Shown here one piece after another: positions 17,932 to 25,949 of a stretch of 64,000 nt of DNA. Position 1 is the stretch's first letter; every line of letters starts with the position of its first letter. The stretch comes from Flagellimonas onchidii (GTDB lineage Bacteria > Bacteroidota > Bacteroidia > Flavobacteriales > Flavobacteriaceae). The position numbers and the translations under genes are program-made. Under the pieces are notes generated by a model. It saw only the letters and a list, made by a program, of their open reading frames with translations. It did no database searches and was not told the origin of the DNA. Location: the NCBI RefSeq assembly GCF_004804315.1, contig NZ_SRXX01000010.1, forward strand, positions 1 through 64,000, written 5' to 3'.

Positions 17932-19518
17932 TTATTTCGTGTTTTCCATCCACCATAGTTGCTTCCAAACTTCTTCTTCTCCATCATTCTTTTGTGCCAC
18001 ACCAGGCGTGCTTCTACCCTCCTTAATATACTTGGTCAACAATCCTTGTAGTTCTTCTGCCTTTTCCATATTTGAGGTCGATACATTGTTAGATTCTGCA
18101 GGATCCTCCCTTAAATTATAAAGTTGCGTCTTTGGCAATCCTTCTAAAACTTCCTTGTTGTTCGGTTTTGGAAAACTCCATCCGCCAGAACCGGGACACA
18201 TAATCAATTTCCAATCTCCTTTTCGAATAGCAAAGCTTCCATTTATGGAATGGTGAACAGTTGCTTCCCTAAAATTACCATTAATCACCTCCTGATTTAA
18301 AAGCGGCAACATATTATAACTGTCTTCTGCTTCATTATCTTTTAGATCATACCCTACAATAGCAGCACAAGTAGCGGCAAAATCCGTAGTGCAAATAGTT
18401 TGGTCGCTCTGCGAACCGCTTTTAACTTTTTTAGGCCACTTTACAATATAAGGTACGCGATGCCCGCCCTCAAAAATATCCGCTTTATGGCCTCTGTAAA
18501 CAAAGCTAGGGTAATGCCCCTGTTCAACCATCTCATTAATATCCGCTGCTGGAGAACATCCATTATCACTTGTAAATATCACAAGGGTATTATCTTCTAT
18601 TCCTGCTTTTTTTATTGCTGCATTTAGTTTGCCCATGTAATCATCCACCATCATCATAAAATCCCCATATGGATTTAAATCACTTTTACCCTGCCATTCT
18701 TCGGTAGGAAGAATTGGTGTATGTGGTGAAGGCAACGCTAGGTAAAGAAAAAATGGCTCATCTTTTCCAGCCTGCTCTTCTACATATTTAATTCCCCTTC
18801 TAAAGAAATTAGGCGTAACATCATCATGAATAAAATCCTTGGAAGTAGGCCCCTTTCTCCACCAAGAGTATTTTCCAGTATTTACCGTAGTGGAATCTGG
18901 TATTTCGGTAGCCATACCATTCTCCACGTAAACATAAGGTGCCATATCCAATGAGCCACTATGGCCATAAGCATAGTCAAAACCTAAATCATTAGGAGAG
19001 TTTGTAACTGGTTTGGTATAATCTATATTGGCAAAAGTAGTGTCTTGCCACCCCGTTGTAGGTTCCACATCAGGATTTTTTAAAGCCCAGTCCCATCCCA
19101 AATGCCATTTGCCAATGAAAGCTGTGTGGTACCCATTATTTTTAAGGATTGAAGCGACAGTGGTCCTAGTATTGGGGATCAATGCTTTGGACGCTCCAAT
19201 CAAAACCCCTTGTTTTAGCGTACTTCTCCAATTATATCTTCCCGTCATGATCCCATACCGTGTGGGCGTACAAACAGCCGAAGAAGTATGCGCATCGGTA
19301 AACTTCATTCCCTCCTGAGCCAACTGATCCAAATGAGGTGTTTTTATTTTACTCTCCCTATTAAATGCCGTAATATCCCCATACCCCAAATCATCAGCAA
19401 GCACAAAGATGATATTTGGGTTTTTATCTGGTTCCGGTTGTGCTTCTTTTTTATCCGCACAACTTAATACAAGTAACACTAAACAATATAGTAAATAGGT
19501 TTTTGGAAGGTGTTTCAT
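17932..19518 (-). CDS. Sulfatase (arylsulfatase family) lipoprotein
   Basis: 528 residues. The signal sequence ends in a lipobox (LLVLSC, then ADKK), so it is membrane-anchored outside the cytoplasm. The type I sulfatase landmarks are present: metal-binding Asp pair in FVLADDLGYGD near residue 42, the formylglycine motif CTPTRYGIMTGR (Cys near 83; C-x-P-x-R, cysteine type, requiring a formylglycine-generating enzyme), HLGWDW, and FTSDNG near 315. It would hydrolyse sulfate esters, probably on marine algal polysaccharides or glycans; the substrate cannot be told. No sulfatase-maturation gene or SusC/SusD pair is next to it. It stands alone: about 240 bp of featureless sequence separate it from the toxin operon, and a tRNA lies upstream. 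Confidence 0.9.
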   Translation of the reverse strand: MKHLPKTYLLYCLVLLVLSCADKKEAQPEPDKNPNIIFVLADDLGYGDITAFNRESKIKTPHLDQLAQEGMKFTDAHTSSAVCTPTRYGIMTGRYNWRSTLKQGVLIGASKALIPNTRTTVASILKNNGYHTAFIGKWHLGWDWALKNPDVEPTTGWQDTTFANIDYTKPVTNSPNDLGFDYAYGHSGSLDMAPYVYVENGMATEIPDSTTVNTGKYSWWRKGPTSKDFIHDDVTPNFFRRGIKYVEEQAGKDEPFFLYLALPSPHTPILPTEEWQGKSDLNPYGDFMMMVDDYMGKLNAAIKKAGIEDNTLVIFTSDNGCSPAADINEMVEQGHYPSFVYRGHKADIFEGGHRVPYIVKWPKKVKSGSQSDQTICTTDFAATCAAIVGYDLKDNEAEDSYNMLPLLNQEVINGNFREATVHHSINGSFAIRKGDWKLIMCPGSGGWSFPKPNNKEVLEGLPKTQLYNLREDPAESNNVSTSNMEKAEELQGLLTKYIKEGRSTPGVAQKNDGEEEVWKQLWWMENTK

Positions 19519-19565
19519 AATGCCATAAGAATTTAAAGGCTGAATGTACCCAAATTACCCCAAAC

Positions 19566-19600
19566 AAAAAATCCCGATTTCGTTTGAAATCAGGATTTTT
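19566..19600 (-). terminator. Hairpin terminator after tRNA-Gln
   Basis: A long hairpin with arms AAAAATCC-GATTTC and GAAATC-GGATTTTT around a GTTT loop. It lies directly downstream of the tRNA on the minus strand and ends in a T run in that direction. Being nearly symmetric it could also act on leftover transcription from the other side. Confidence 0.75.
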
Positions 19601-19613
19601 ATAGGTTTTATGT

Positions 19614-19684
19614 TGACCCACTAGGACTCGAACCTAGAACGACTGGACCAAAACCAGCTGTGTTGCCAATTACACCATGGGTCA
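19614..19684 (-). tRNA. tRNA-Gln (anticodon UUG)
   Basis: 71-nt cloverleaf on the minus strand: acceptor stem TGACCCA pairs with TGGGTCA, the anticodon stem CTGG/CCAG encloses the loop TTTTGGT with anticodon TTG, and the T arm contains GGTTCGAGTCC. CCA is not encoded. Confidence 0.95.
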
Positions 19685-19853
19685 TTTACCCTTAAGAGGG
19701 TGCAAATTTAAAACAAACTTTTGTTTCGGCAAATAATTTATTGAGATTCGGAGCTTATTTTTTTATTTGACCCTTGTTAAAGGTTTTCCAAAATTCACAA
19801 GGCTTCTCTACTATATTTACTAAATTCGCCTCAACTTGGTAAACACCAACTAT

Positions 19854-22800
19854 ATGTTTGCAAAAGACTTCAAAAAATGGGACACTATATTAGGATGGGT
19901 CTCTTTTACCATAGCATTTATAGTTTATGCGATAACCGTCGAGCCCACAGGAAGTTTTTGGGATGCAGGAGAATATATCACCACTTCTTCTAAGCTTCAG
20001 GTAGGTCACCCACCCGGAGCACCCCTTCTACAAATGATTGGGGCGTTCTTTTCCATATTTGCCTTTGGTGATGCATCCAAAATTGCGCTAATGGTCAATG
20101 CCGTTTCAATTGTTTCTAGTGCTTTTGCTGTGCTTTTCACTTTTTGGACCATTACCAACTTGACCAAAAAGATGATTTCCAAAAAGAAGTCTTTATCCAA
20201 CAGCAAGGCCATCGCTATTTTAGGAAGTGGATTGGTCGGGGCTTTGACCTTTACATTTTCAGATAGTTTTTGGTTCAATGCCGTAGAGACCGAGGTATAT
20301 GCCATGGCCAGTTTAATTATGGCACTTTTACTCTGGTTGGGACTAAAATGGGTTGACAATTTGGACGACCCAAGGGGCAACCGATGGTTATTACTCATCT
20401 GTTTTGTTATTGGACTTACTTTTGGAATCCAGTTCATGGGCTTTTTGGCGATTCCGTCCATAGGTCTACTATACTACTTCAAAAAACACAAGACCACAAC
20501 GGTAAAAAACTTTTTGGTCGCCAACATTATAGTGATTGCTATTTTAATGTTGGTCTATAAATTTTCCCTCACTTATGTATTGAAATTATTCGGATGGAGC
20601 GAGGTGTTTTTTATCAACAGCATCGGGCTGCCTTTCAACTCAGGTACCATCATCATGGGTCTAATTTTTGTGGGGGCCTTTTATTTTTCACTTCGTTATA
20701 CTCGAAAAAACAACTTTCAAACCGGAAACCTCATTGTTTTGTGCTTAATGTTTTTGGTACTTGGCTTTTCTTCATGGTTAATGTTGCCTATCCGTGCCAA
20801 CGCCGATACAATAGTGAATGAAAATGACCCTTCCGATGCACGTTCCCTTTTGGCATATTATAATCGGGAGCAATATCCAGGTGTGGAAAGTCCTTTTTAT
20901 GGCGCTTATTATTCAGATACTTTTGCGCCCGCAGGTGAGGACAAGGATGATCGTCCAAAGTATGAAAAGGACGAAAAATTGGGTAAATATGTTATTGTAA
21001 ACAACTATAAAAATGCCATTCAAGGCCCTCACGAAAAACATGTTGGTATTCTTCCTAGGCTTTGGAGCGACCAACATGCGGAAAACTATATGCGCTATTT
21101 TGGTGTTCTGGACTTCAAAATCAAATCCGAATACATTTCCAATAACGATTTAAGACAAGCTGTAGCACAATTCAAGGATGCACAGGCAAAAGGTGAAATT
21201 GATTCCGAACAGTACATTCGGTTTTTAAGGGAATTTAGTGACTACATCGAGGTAGAACCACCAACATTGGGACAGAACCTCCGATATCTTTTTGAGTTCC
21301 AGTTCGGATACATGTACATGCGCTACTTTATGTGGAATTTTGTCGGACGGCAAAATGATAAGCAAGGGCGCTATGACGAAAACGGAAACTGGCTCAGCGG
21401 AATTGGGTTTATCGATAGTCTTCGATTGGGAAGTCAAAACAACCTACCCAGTGATTGGGAAAATAACAAAGGTCGAAACACATATTTCTTCTTGCCCCTG
21501 CTATTGGGAATCATAGGCATCGTGTTTCAGGTTTCTAAAAACCCAAAGCACTTTTGGGCACTCTTTGTCTTTTTTATGTTCACCGGACTGGCCATTCAAT
21601 TCTACACCAACCCCTACATCTTTCAACCTAGGGAAAGAGACTACTCCTTGGTGGGCTCCTTCTATATTTTCTGTATTTGGATAGGTATCGGCGTTTATGG
21701 CTTGTTCGACGAATTCCGTAAAATTTTATCAGCGAAAGTGGCTGCACCTGCAATCACAACACTTTGTCTTTTGGCGGTTCCGCTCTTGATGGGCTATCAA
21801 AATTGGGACGACCATGACCGCTCTAACCGATATACAGCAAATTCTACCGCAAAAGCCTATTTGGATTCTACCAAAAAAGATGCGGGCGCCATTTTGTTCA
21901 CCATAGGGGACAATGACACCTTCCCTTTATGGTATGTGCAAGAAATTGAAGGCCATAGAACCGATGTTCGTGTGGTGAACACAAGTTTATTTGCCACAGA
22001 TTGGTACATAGACCAAATGAAAAGAAAAGCATACGAGAGTGATCCTATCCCTTCTCAACTGACCCATGACAAATATCGATATGGCTCCAGAGATGCAGTG
22101 TATTACCAACCGTTGAGCGAGAACCGGTGGGACATTAAGGATTTTGTGAATTGGATTGGGAGCGATAAAGCCCAAACCCGGTATAAGTACATCTTGGAAA
22201 AACAAGGCGTGGATATCAGTAATGTTCCCGAAGGCACTCTCAATATCATTTACTACCCCACTAATAAAATCCGGATTCCAGTTAACAAAAAGAATGTTCT
22301 GGAAAGTGGGTTGGTTAAAGAAAAGGATTCTGCTTTGATTGTGGATTATATCGATATAGACCTTCCGAAAAGTGCGCTTCCAAAAAACCGAATCTTGATG
22401 CTCGATGTAATTGCCAACAACGATTGGAAAAGGCCCATTTATTTTTCTGGTGGAAGTTTCGATAGCGCAGAATACATTTGGATGAAAGATTACCTACAAT
22501 TGGATGGCCTTGTGTACAAACTTGTGCCCATCAAGACCAAAAATCAAAGTTCGTTCGAAATGGGTCGCATTGACAGTGACCTCATGTATGATATTGTTAA
22601 AGATTGGGATTGGGGCAATTCTGGTGAGGATATTTATCATGATCCGCAAACCCGTTCCCAAGGGCTTTCCTTTAGGAGTAATTTGGCAAGGTTGATGGAA
22701 ACACTAATTGCCGAAAATAAAATTGACAAGGCCAAAGATGTCATTGAATTGGCCATGACCAATATGCCAGTGGAAAAGTATGGCTTTTATGCTTTTGTAG

Positions 22801-23180
22801 AACCCTTTGTTGATGGCTACTATAAAGTAGGTGAAAAGGACAAGGCGAGGGCACTTTATGAAAAACTGAAGAAGGTTTATCAAGAGCGACTTGAGTACTA
22901 TTCAGAAGTTCCTTTGGATGAGCAATACGAAAAGATTGATGACATCTTGGCCGATATGCAGGCCTACAGAAGAAATATCGACATATTGGTTGAGAACCAG
23001 GACAGGGAATTGGCCGAATCGGAAATGACCATTTTTAACGAATACATTGACAAGTTCTCACAATTTGTTGGTGAGGAAGAAGATGTTTTCGAAGAGCCCG
23101 TTTTACCAGATCCCGATATGCCAGATTCTATCCCATTGGACACTATACAAGAGATGGTTGATTCAACAGTGGCAGAATAA
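19854..23180 (+). CDS. DUF2723 / GT117 (TMEM260-like) multipass membrane glycosyltransferase
   Basis: 1108 residues from the ATG at 19854; an in-frame TTG six codons earlier is less likely. The N-terminal half is a multi-helix GT-C-type membrane domain beginning with VEPTGSFWDAGEYITTSSKL, whose acidic loop (FWDAGE) after the first helix is the hallmark of DUF2723 proteins. Further helices run to about residue 670. The C-terminal ~430 residues are soluble, with DNDTFPLWYVQEIEG and VVNTSL motifs, and end in a TPR-like helical part and an acidic tail (GEEEDVFEEP). The family is related to protein O-mannosyltransferases and is thought to transfer sugars from lipid carriers to exported proteins. 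It is monocistronic here, between a tRNA and the accessory islet. Confidence 0.88.
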   Translation: MFAKDFKKWDTILGWVSFTIAFIVYAITVEPTGSFWDAGEYITTSSKLQVGHPPGAPLLQMIGAFFSIFAFGDASKIALMVNAVSIVSSAFAVLFTFWTITNLTKKMISKKKSLSNSKAIAILGSGLVGALTFTFSDSFWFNAVETEVYAMASLIMALLLWLGLKWVDNLDDPRGNRWLLLICFVIGLTFGIQFMGFLAIPSIGLLYYFKKHKTTTVKNFLVANIIVIAILMLVYKFSLTYVLKLFGWSEVFFINSIGLPFNSGTIIMGLIFVGAFYFSLRYTRKNNFQTGNLIVLCLMFLVLGFSSWLMLPIRANADTIVNENDPSDARSLLAYYNREQYPGVESPFYGAYYSDTFAPAGEDKDDRPKYEKDEKLGKYVIVNNYKNAIQGPHEKHVGILPRLWSDQHAENYMRYFGVLDFKIKSEYISNNDLRQAVAQFKDAQAKGEIDSEQYIRFLREFSDYIEVEPPTLGQNLRYLFEFQFGYMYMRYFMWNFVGRQNDKQGRYDENGNWLSGIGFIDSLRLGSQNNLPSDWENNKGRNTYFFLPLLLGIIGIVFQVSKNPKHFWALFVFFMFTGLAIQFYTNPYIFQPRERDYSLVGSFYIFCIWIGIGVYGLFDEFRKILSAKVAAPAITTLCLLAVPLLMGYQNWDDHDRSNRYTANSTAKAYLDSTKKDAGAILFTIGDNDTFPLWYVQEIEGHRTDVRVVNTSLFATDWYIDQMKRKAYESDPIPSQLTHDKYRYGSRDAVYYQPLSENRWDIKDFVNWIGSDKAQTRYKYILEKQGVDISNVPEGTLNIIYYPTNKIRIPVNKKNVLESGLVKEKDSALIVDYIDIDLPKSALPKNRILMLDVIANNDWKRPIYFSGGSFDSAEYIWMKDYLQLDGLVYKLVPIKTKNQSSFEMGRIDSDLMYDIVKDWDWGNSGEDIYHDPQTRSQGLSFRSNLARLMETLIAENKIDKAKDVIELAMTNMPVEKYGFYAFVEPFVDGYYKVGEKDKARALYEKLKKVYQERLEYYSEVPLDEQYEKIDDILADMQAYRRNIDILVENQDRELAESEMTIFNEYIDKFSQFVGEEEDVFEEPVLPDPDMPDSIPLDTIQEMVDSTVAE

Positions 23181-23206
23181 GAAAGTCTTATCGTTCTAAA
23201 CACATT

Positions 23207-23249
23207 CCTTTCCCTATGTCATCCTGAGCTTGTCGAAAGAAGGGAAAGG
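23207..23249. repeat. Intergenic hairpin with a GTCATCCTGAGCTTGTCGAAAG core
   Basis: Arms CCTTTCCCT (23207-23215) and AGGGAAAGG (23241-23249) flank a core containing TCATCCTGAGCTTGTCG. Cores of this type are widespread intergenic repeats in Bacteroidota. It may end transcription of the GT117 gene, though no T run follows. Confidence 0.6.
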
Positions 23250-23289
23250 CGACCGATTGGTGGACAAAAAACGATCCACTCTCATATAC

Positions 23290-23362
23290 CATCCGTCAAT
23301 TCAAAAGGGGCATTCGTCAATTTGGAGTGGATTTTTAGACAGAAATTTCCGAATTTCACTTA
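23290..23362 (+). promoter_or_regulatory. Possible direct-repeat operator and leader, copy 1
   Basis: Two CGTCAATT words (near 23294 and 23315) lie 21 bp apart, i.e. two helical turns, as in binding sites of LytTR-type response regulators. The sequence then continues to GAATTTCACTTA. A related block occurs at 24215-24288, in both cases 50-90 bp before a small gene. The LytTR link is inference; no such regulator gene is in the window. Confidence 0.4.
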
Positions 23363-23403
23363 TCGGTCGCTAAAGAATCATTGAAACGATTTTTAGCTTA
23401 AAC

Positions 23404-23769
23404 GTTGAGCATAATTATGAGGTTAGGCATTATTATTTTTCTTCTCTGTGTTTTGACTCAATCTTGTATAGCTACAAAATATGATTGTGTAGATAAAAAA
23501 GCATGTCGTGAAATTGAGAATAGACTTGACTTAATAATCAGATTCAACCTATACTTTCAATCATCAAATGGAGAAATCCAAGAAGTGGGAATTTATCTAT
23601 CAAATCTCACTGGGATTGAAACAGAGGCCGATGTTCAATATGAAGGACTGTTACCTCCGACATTGAATGATTTAGAAAAATGGAGTGCGTGGTACAATCT
23701 TAACCATAATATGCTCAGATATGATAGGAAGTCTGATTCGGTTTATGTAATCAAGTAACTATGCTCAAC
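23404..23769. repeat. 10-bp inverted repeats bounding the small lipoprotein gene
   Basis: GTTGAGCATA at 23404-23413 and its exact reverse complement TATGCTCAAC at 23760-23769 enclose a single gene. The left arm starts about 13 bases before the ATG and the right arm 2 bases after the stop. The pattern could be a recombination boundary or a long-range hairpin; chance is possible for 10 bp. Confidence 0.45.
23417..23758 (+). CDS. Small putative lipoprotein, unknown function
   Basis: 113 residues from the ATG at 23417 (MRLGIIIFLLCVLTQSC); an in-frame TTG four codons upstream would only lengthen the leader. The hydrophobic segment ends in TQSC, an acceptable lipobox. The mature part has a Cys pair (YDCVDKKAC) and no motif I recognise. 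The gene is flanked by perfect 10-bp inverted repeats, GTTGAGCATA (23404-23413) and TATGCTCAAC (23760-23769), suggesting a discrete cassette-like unit. It sits in an AT-rich islet between the GT117 gene and a broken thioredoxin copy. Confidence 0.55.
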   Translation: MRLGIIIFLLCVLTQSCIATKYDCVDKKACREIENRLDLIIRFNLYFQSSNGEIQEVGIYLSNLTGIETEADVQYEGLLPPTLNDLEKWSAWYNLNHNMLRYDRKSDSVYVIK

Positions 23770-23888
23770 AGCGCGCATAGCCCATAGCTTAAATGCTTGA
23801 AACATCCAGGTTTTCCTATCTTTAAGAGTAATTGGCTCTTCGGACAAAACCAAGAAGGATTTGTCGCTATAAGGCCATGCACATTAAC

Positions 23889-24157
23889 AATAAGTGCAAT
23901 CTATTTTTACTACACAAATAGAAAGAAGCATCCACTTTAGTGGATAAAAAGAATCATAAAGCTCTTGAAATTCGTGTTAGCCTAACACTAAATATACTCG
24001 TTAAGAATACCAATAAGCGTATTGGCATCTTGCTCACCGCTTTGTCGCCAGACCATTTCTCCTTTTTTATAGATTATCAAGGTGGATAATCCCTTAACGC
24101 AGAGTGCTTGGGAAAGCTCTTTGTTTTTATCAACATCGACCTTTATCACCCTGAGTC
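23889..24157 (-). pseudogene. Truncated duplicate of the thioredoxin-like gene
   Basis: The last ~54 codons (KVDVDKNKELSQAL through GEQDANTLIGILNEYI, stop at 23988) and the 3' flank with the ATCCACTTTAGTGGAT hairpin repeat the intact gene region 25454-25722 with scattered mismatches. The N-terminal half, including the fold's first strand and the active-site position, is absent; upstream codons are unrelated. An ATG-started reading exists from 24212 but it would be a fused fragment, so I call it a decayed partial copy. Confidence 0.75.
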
Positions 24158-24214
24158 CACTCCTTCCAATGCCTTGTGCAAAGAAAAGAGAAACCCAAAA
24201 CCAGCTTTTCACTT

Positions 24215-24288
24215 CATCCTCAATTCAAAACAGGCATCCGTCAATTTGAACAGCATTTTCAACCGCAAATTTTCGTACTTCACTTACC
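24215..24288 (+). promoter_or_regulatory. Possible direct-repeat operator and leader, copy 2
   Basis: Related to 23290-23362: CATCCTCAATT and CATCCGTCAATTT about 20 bp apart, then CGTACTTCACTTA. Similarity continues weakly (AATCATT-AAA and TTTTAGCT-A) to just before the ATG at 24377, so the whole leader seems duplicated ahead of an unrelated gene. Confidence 0.4.
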
Positions 24289-24376
24289 TGTGCTGAACTT
24301 GATGTCAGCATCGTTGGATACAAATCATTAAAATGGATTCATATCCTTTTAGCTATAAAACACTAAAATCAAACAT

Positions 24377-24733
24377 ATGAAAATTAGAGTATTAGACCAT
24401 TACAACTCATTAGAAAAAATTAATGAATTTCTCAAAACCAAAACAGAACTAGAAGTTTCTATTGTGCAAGATCAATGGCCAACCAATGGAGAATTAATGG
24501 TAACTATTGGAAAAAAGTGTGTCCTTATAAAAAAAAGTGCCACTGCTGGAGCCAAAATAAATCTTTTAGAATCAAATACAATAGAGATTAATCCTGTTCC
24601 CCCTAGCAATTATATAAACAATATGACACAAAGAGGTCTGTTAGCAGTAATTGTAGATGTAATAATTTCTGGAGGACAAAATAAAGTCGCTCAAGAAGTA
24701 GAAAATCACTTATCAGAAATTCAAAGTAAATAA
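24377..24733 (+). CDS. Small protein of unknown function
   Basis: 118 residues, soluble, with no signal peptide. The start MKIRVLDHYNSLEKINEFLK and the sequence KKCVLIKKSATAGAKINLLE suggest a mixed alpha/beta fold; the end (GGQNKVAQEVENHLSEIQ) is helical. I recognise no family. The lipoprotein gene that follows begins two bases after its stop, so they form a two-gene unit. The pair is AT-rich and lies between the broken and intact thioredoxin copies, which suggests recent acquisition. Confidence 0.5.
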   Translation: MKIRVLDHYNSLEKINEFLKTKTELEVSIVQDQWPTNGELMVTIGKKCVLIKKSATAGAKINLLESNTIEINPVPPSNYINNMTQRGLLAVIVDVIISGGQNKVAQEVENHLSEIQSK

Positions 24734-24735
24734 AA

Positions 24736-25287
24736 ATGAAAAAAATAATTTATATCCCTTTGCTATTACTATTGTTATCCTGTAACAAAGGAAAACGCAG
24801 TTATGAAGACAAAGTATCTATAGAAGAACTTAAAACAGAATTAATTTCAAAATTTGGAAAAGATGCGTATTATACCAAGTTAAGCATTACTAATAAAGAC
24901 TATGGGTCTTTTGTTAGTGTTTCTCAAACTGACGAACCTTCCTCATTAAAAATGACAGATTGGAATTATTCGAAAGGTAGTTGGAAGCAAACTTCGGACG
25001 TAACTTTAGAACTTTTTCAAGGAGCAAAAGCAGTAGATTTTATGTTTCAACTAGACAAGATTGTAGATTTTGATCTAATCGGAAAAGTAGTTGAAGAATC
25101 AAAGAAAAAAATAATAGAAGAAAAAGGAATCTCAGAAGTTAGGGTTGAGAATATCATTATAAAAGCACCTAATGATGGAAATTTCAATAACATGAAGTAT
25201 TATATTACAATTTCCCCAAAAAGTGGCGGGACAGATTTCGAATTTTGGTATAAGATAGATGGAACTTTAGATCATTTTGACTATTAA
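24736..25287 (+). CDS. Putative lipoprotein of unknown function
   Basis: 183 residues with a clear lipoprotein signal: KKIIYIPLLLLLLSC, then NKGKRS. The mature part is rich in Lys, Asp and aromatic residues, with beta-strand-like stretches (KYYITISPKSGGTDFEFWY). No catalytic motif or named domain was recognised. It is directly coupled to the preceding 118-residue gene and shares its AT-rich composition, suggesting the two products work together at the cell envelope. Confidence 0.6.
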   Translation: MKKIIYIPLLLLLLSCNKGKRSYEDKVSIEELKTELISKFGKDAYYTKLSITNKDYGSFVSVSQTDEPSSLKMTDWNYSKGSWKQTSDVTLELFQGAKAVDFMFQLDKIVDFDLIGKVVEESKKKIIEEKGISEVRVENIIIKAPNDGNFNNMKYYITISPKSGGTDFEFWYKIDGTLDHFDY

Positions 25288-25453
25288 TAAGTAACATTTT
25301 ACAACAAAAACCAAAACTTAAAATCATTACGTAACTTACTCGAAATCTGCATATTAATTAATAAAAAAACAACAAAAAAGGCTCTGTCAAAGCAGTGAGA
25401 AGTCCGAAACTATCGCCTTTCAGACATTCGTAATACATATAGCCGAAATCGAT

Positions 25454-25722
25454 AAGTACAATCCTATTTTTAATGTTTCTTTGCTATGCAAATAGGAAGA
25501 GACATCCACTTTAGTGGATAAAAAGAATCAAAAAGCCCTTGAAATTCGTGTTATTCCAACACTAAATATACTCGTTGAGAATACCGATAAGCGTATTGGC
25601 ATCTTGCTCCCCACTTTGTCGCCAAACCATTTCTCCTTTTTTGTAAATCATCAAGGTAGGTAATCCTTTAATGCGGAGTGCTTGGGAAAGCTCTTTGTTT
25701 TTATCAACATCTATTTTGATCA
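25454..25722 (-). repeat. Parent copy of the partial thioredoxin duplication
   Basis: This block, covering the 3' half of the intact thioredoxin-like gene and its downstream flank with ATCCACTTTAGTGGAT, is repeated at 23889-24157. The two direct copies bracket the 24377-25287 gene pair. Confidence 0.75.
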
Positions 25723-25858
25723 CTTTTCCTTTATCACCCAACGCAGCGGCAACATCGCGCAGCACAGGATGCATGGAAGTAGATTGATCGTTCCATTCTG
25801 CATAAAAGTCCAGCAACACTGGCACTTTTACATCGATAAGTTCACCAAATTTAGACAT
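25562..25858 (-). CDS. Thioredoxin-fold protein lacking the CxxC active site
   Basis: 98 residues, the usual length of a compact thioredoxin. Strand and loop signatures are intact: VPVLLDFYAEW, KVIKIDVDKN, and the cis-proline loop GLPTLMIYKKGE. However, the W-C-G-P-C position reads WNDQS, so both redox cysteines are missing and there is no other cysteine. It cannot act as a dithiol reductase and may bind partners or act as a chaperone. Similar cysteine-less small thioredoxins seem common in Flavobacteriaceae (from memory). A TACTTTTG -7-like element lies upstream at 25882-25889. A truncated second copy lies at 23889-24157. Confidence 0.85.
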   Translation of the reverse strand: MSKFGELIDVKVPVLLDFYAEWNDQSTSMHPVLRDVAAALGDKGKVIKIDVDKNKELSQALRIKGLPTLMIYKKGEMVWRQSGEQDANTLIGILNEYI

Positions 25859-25881
25859 GTATACTTCTTCGGTTTACCTAC

Positions 25882-25889
25882 CAAAAGTA
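25882..25889 (-). promoter_or_regulatory. -7 promoter element for the thioredoxin-like gene
   Basis: TACTTTTG on the minus strand fits the Bacteroidota TAnnTTTG element, 24 bp upstream of the ATG. No clear -33 TTG was seen. Confidence 0.45.
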
Positions 25890-25949
25890 AGAAAATTTGT
25901 TAAAATTCTATGGAAGTGATATTTTCCAGCGAAGCGAAGGGCGTTAAAT

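Noticed and set aside
19836-19853. TTG start for the GT117 gene
   Set aside because: The ATG at 19854 is followed by a typical cytoplasmic N-terminus and first helix; the TTG adds only six residues.
23988-24212. Functional 74-residue protein
   Set aside because: The frame is an unrelated stub joined to the last half of a thioredoxin-like gene; the matching flank shows that it is a partial copy.
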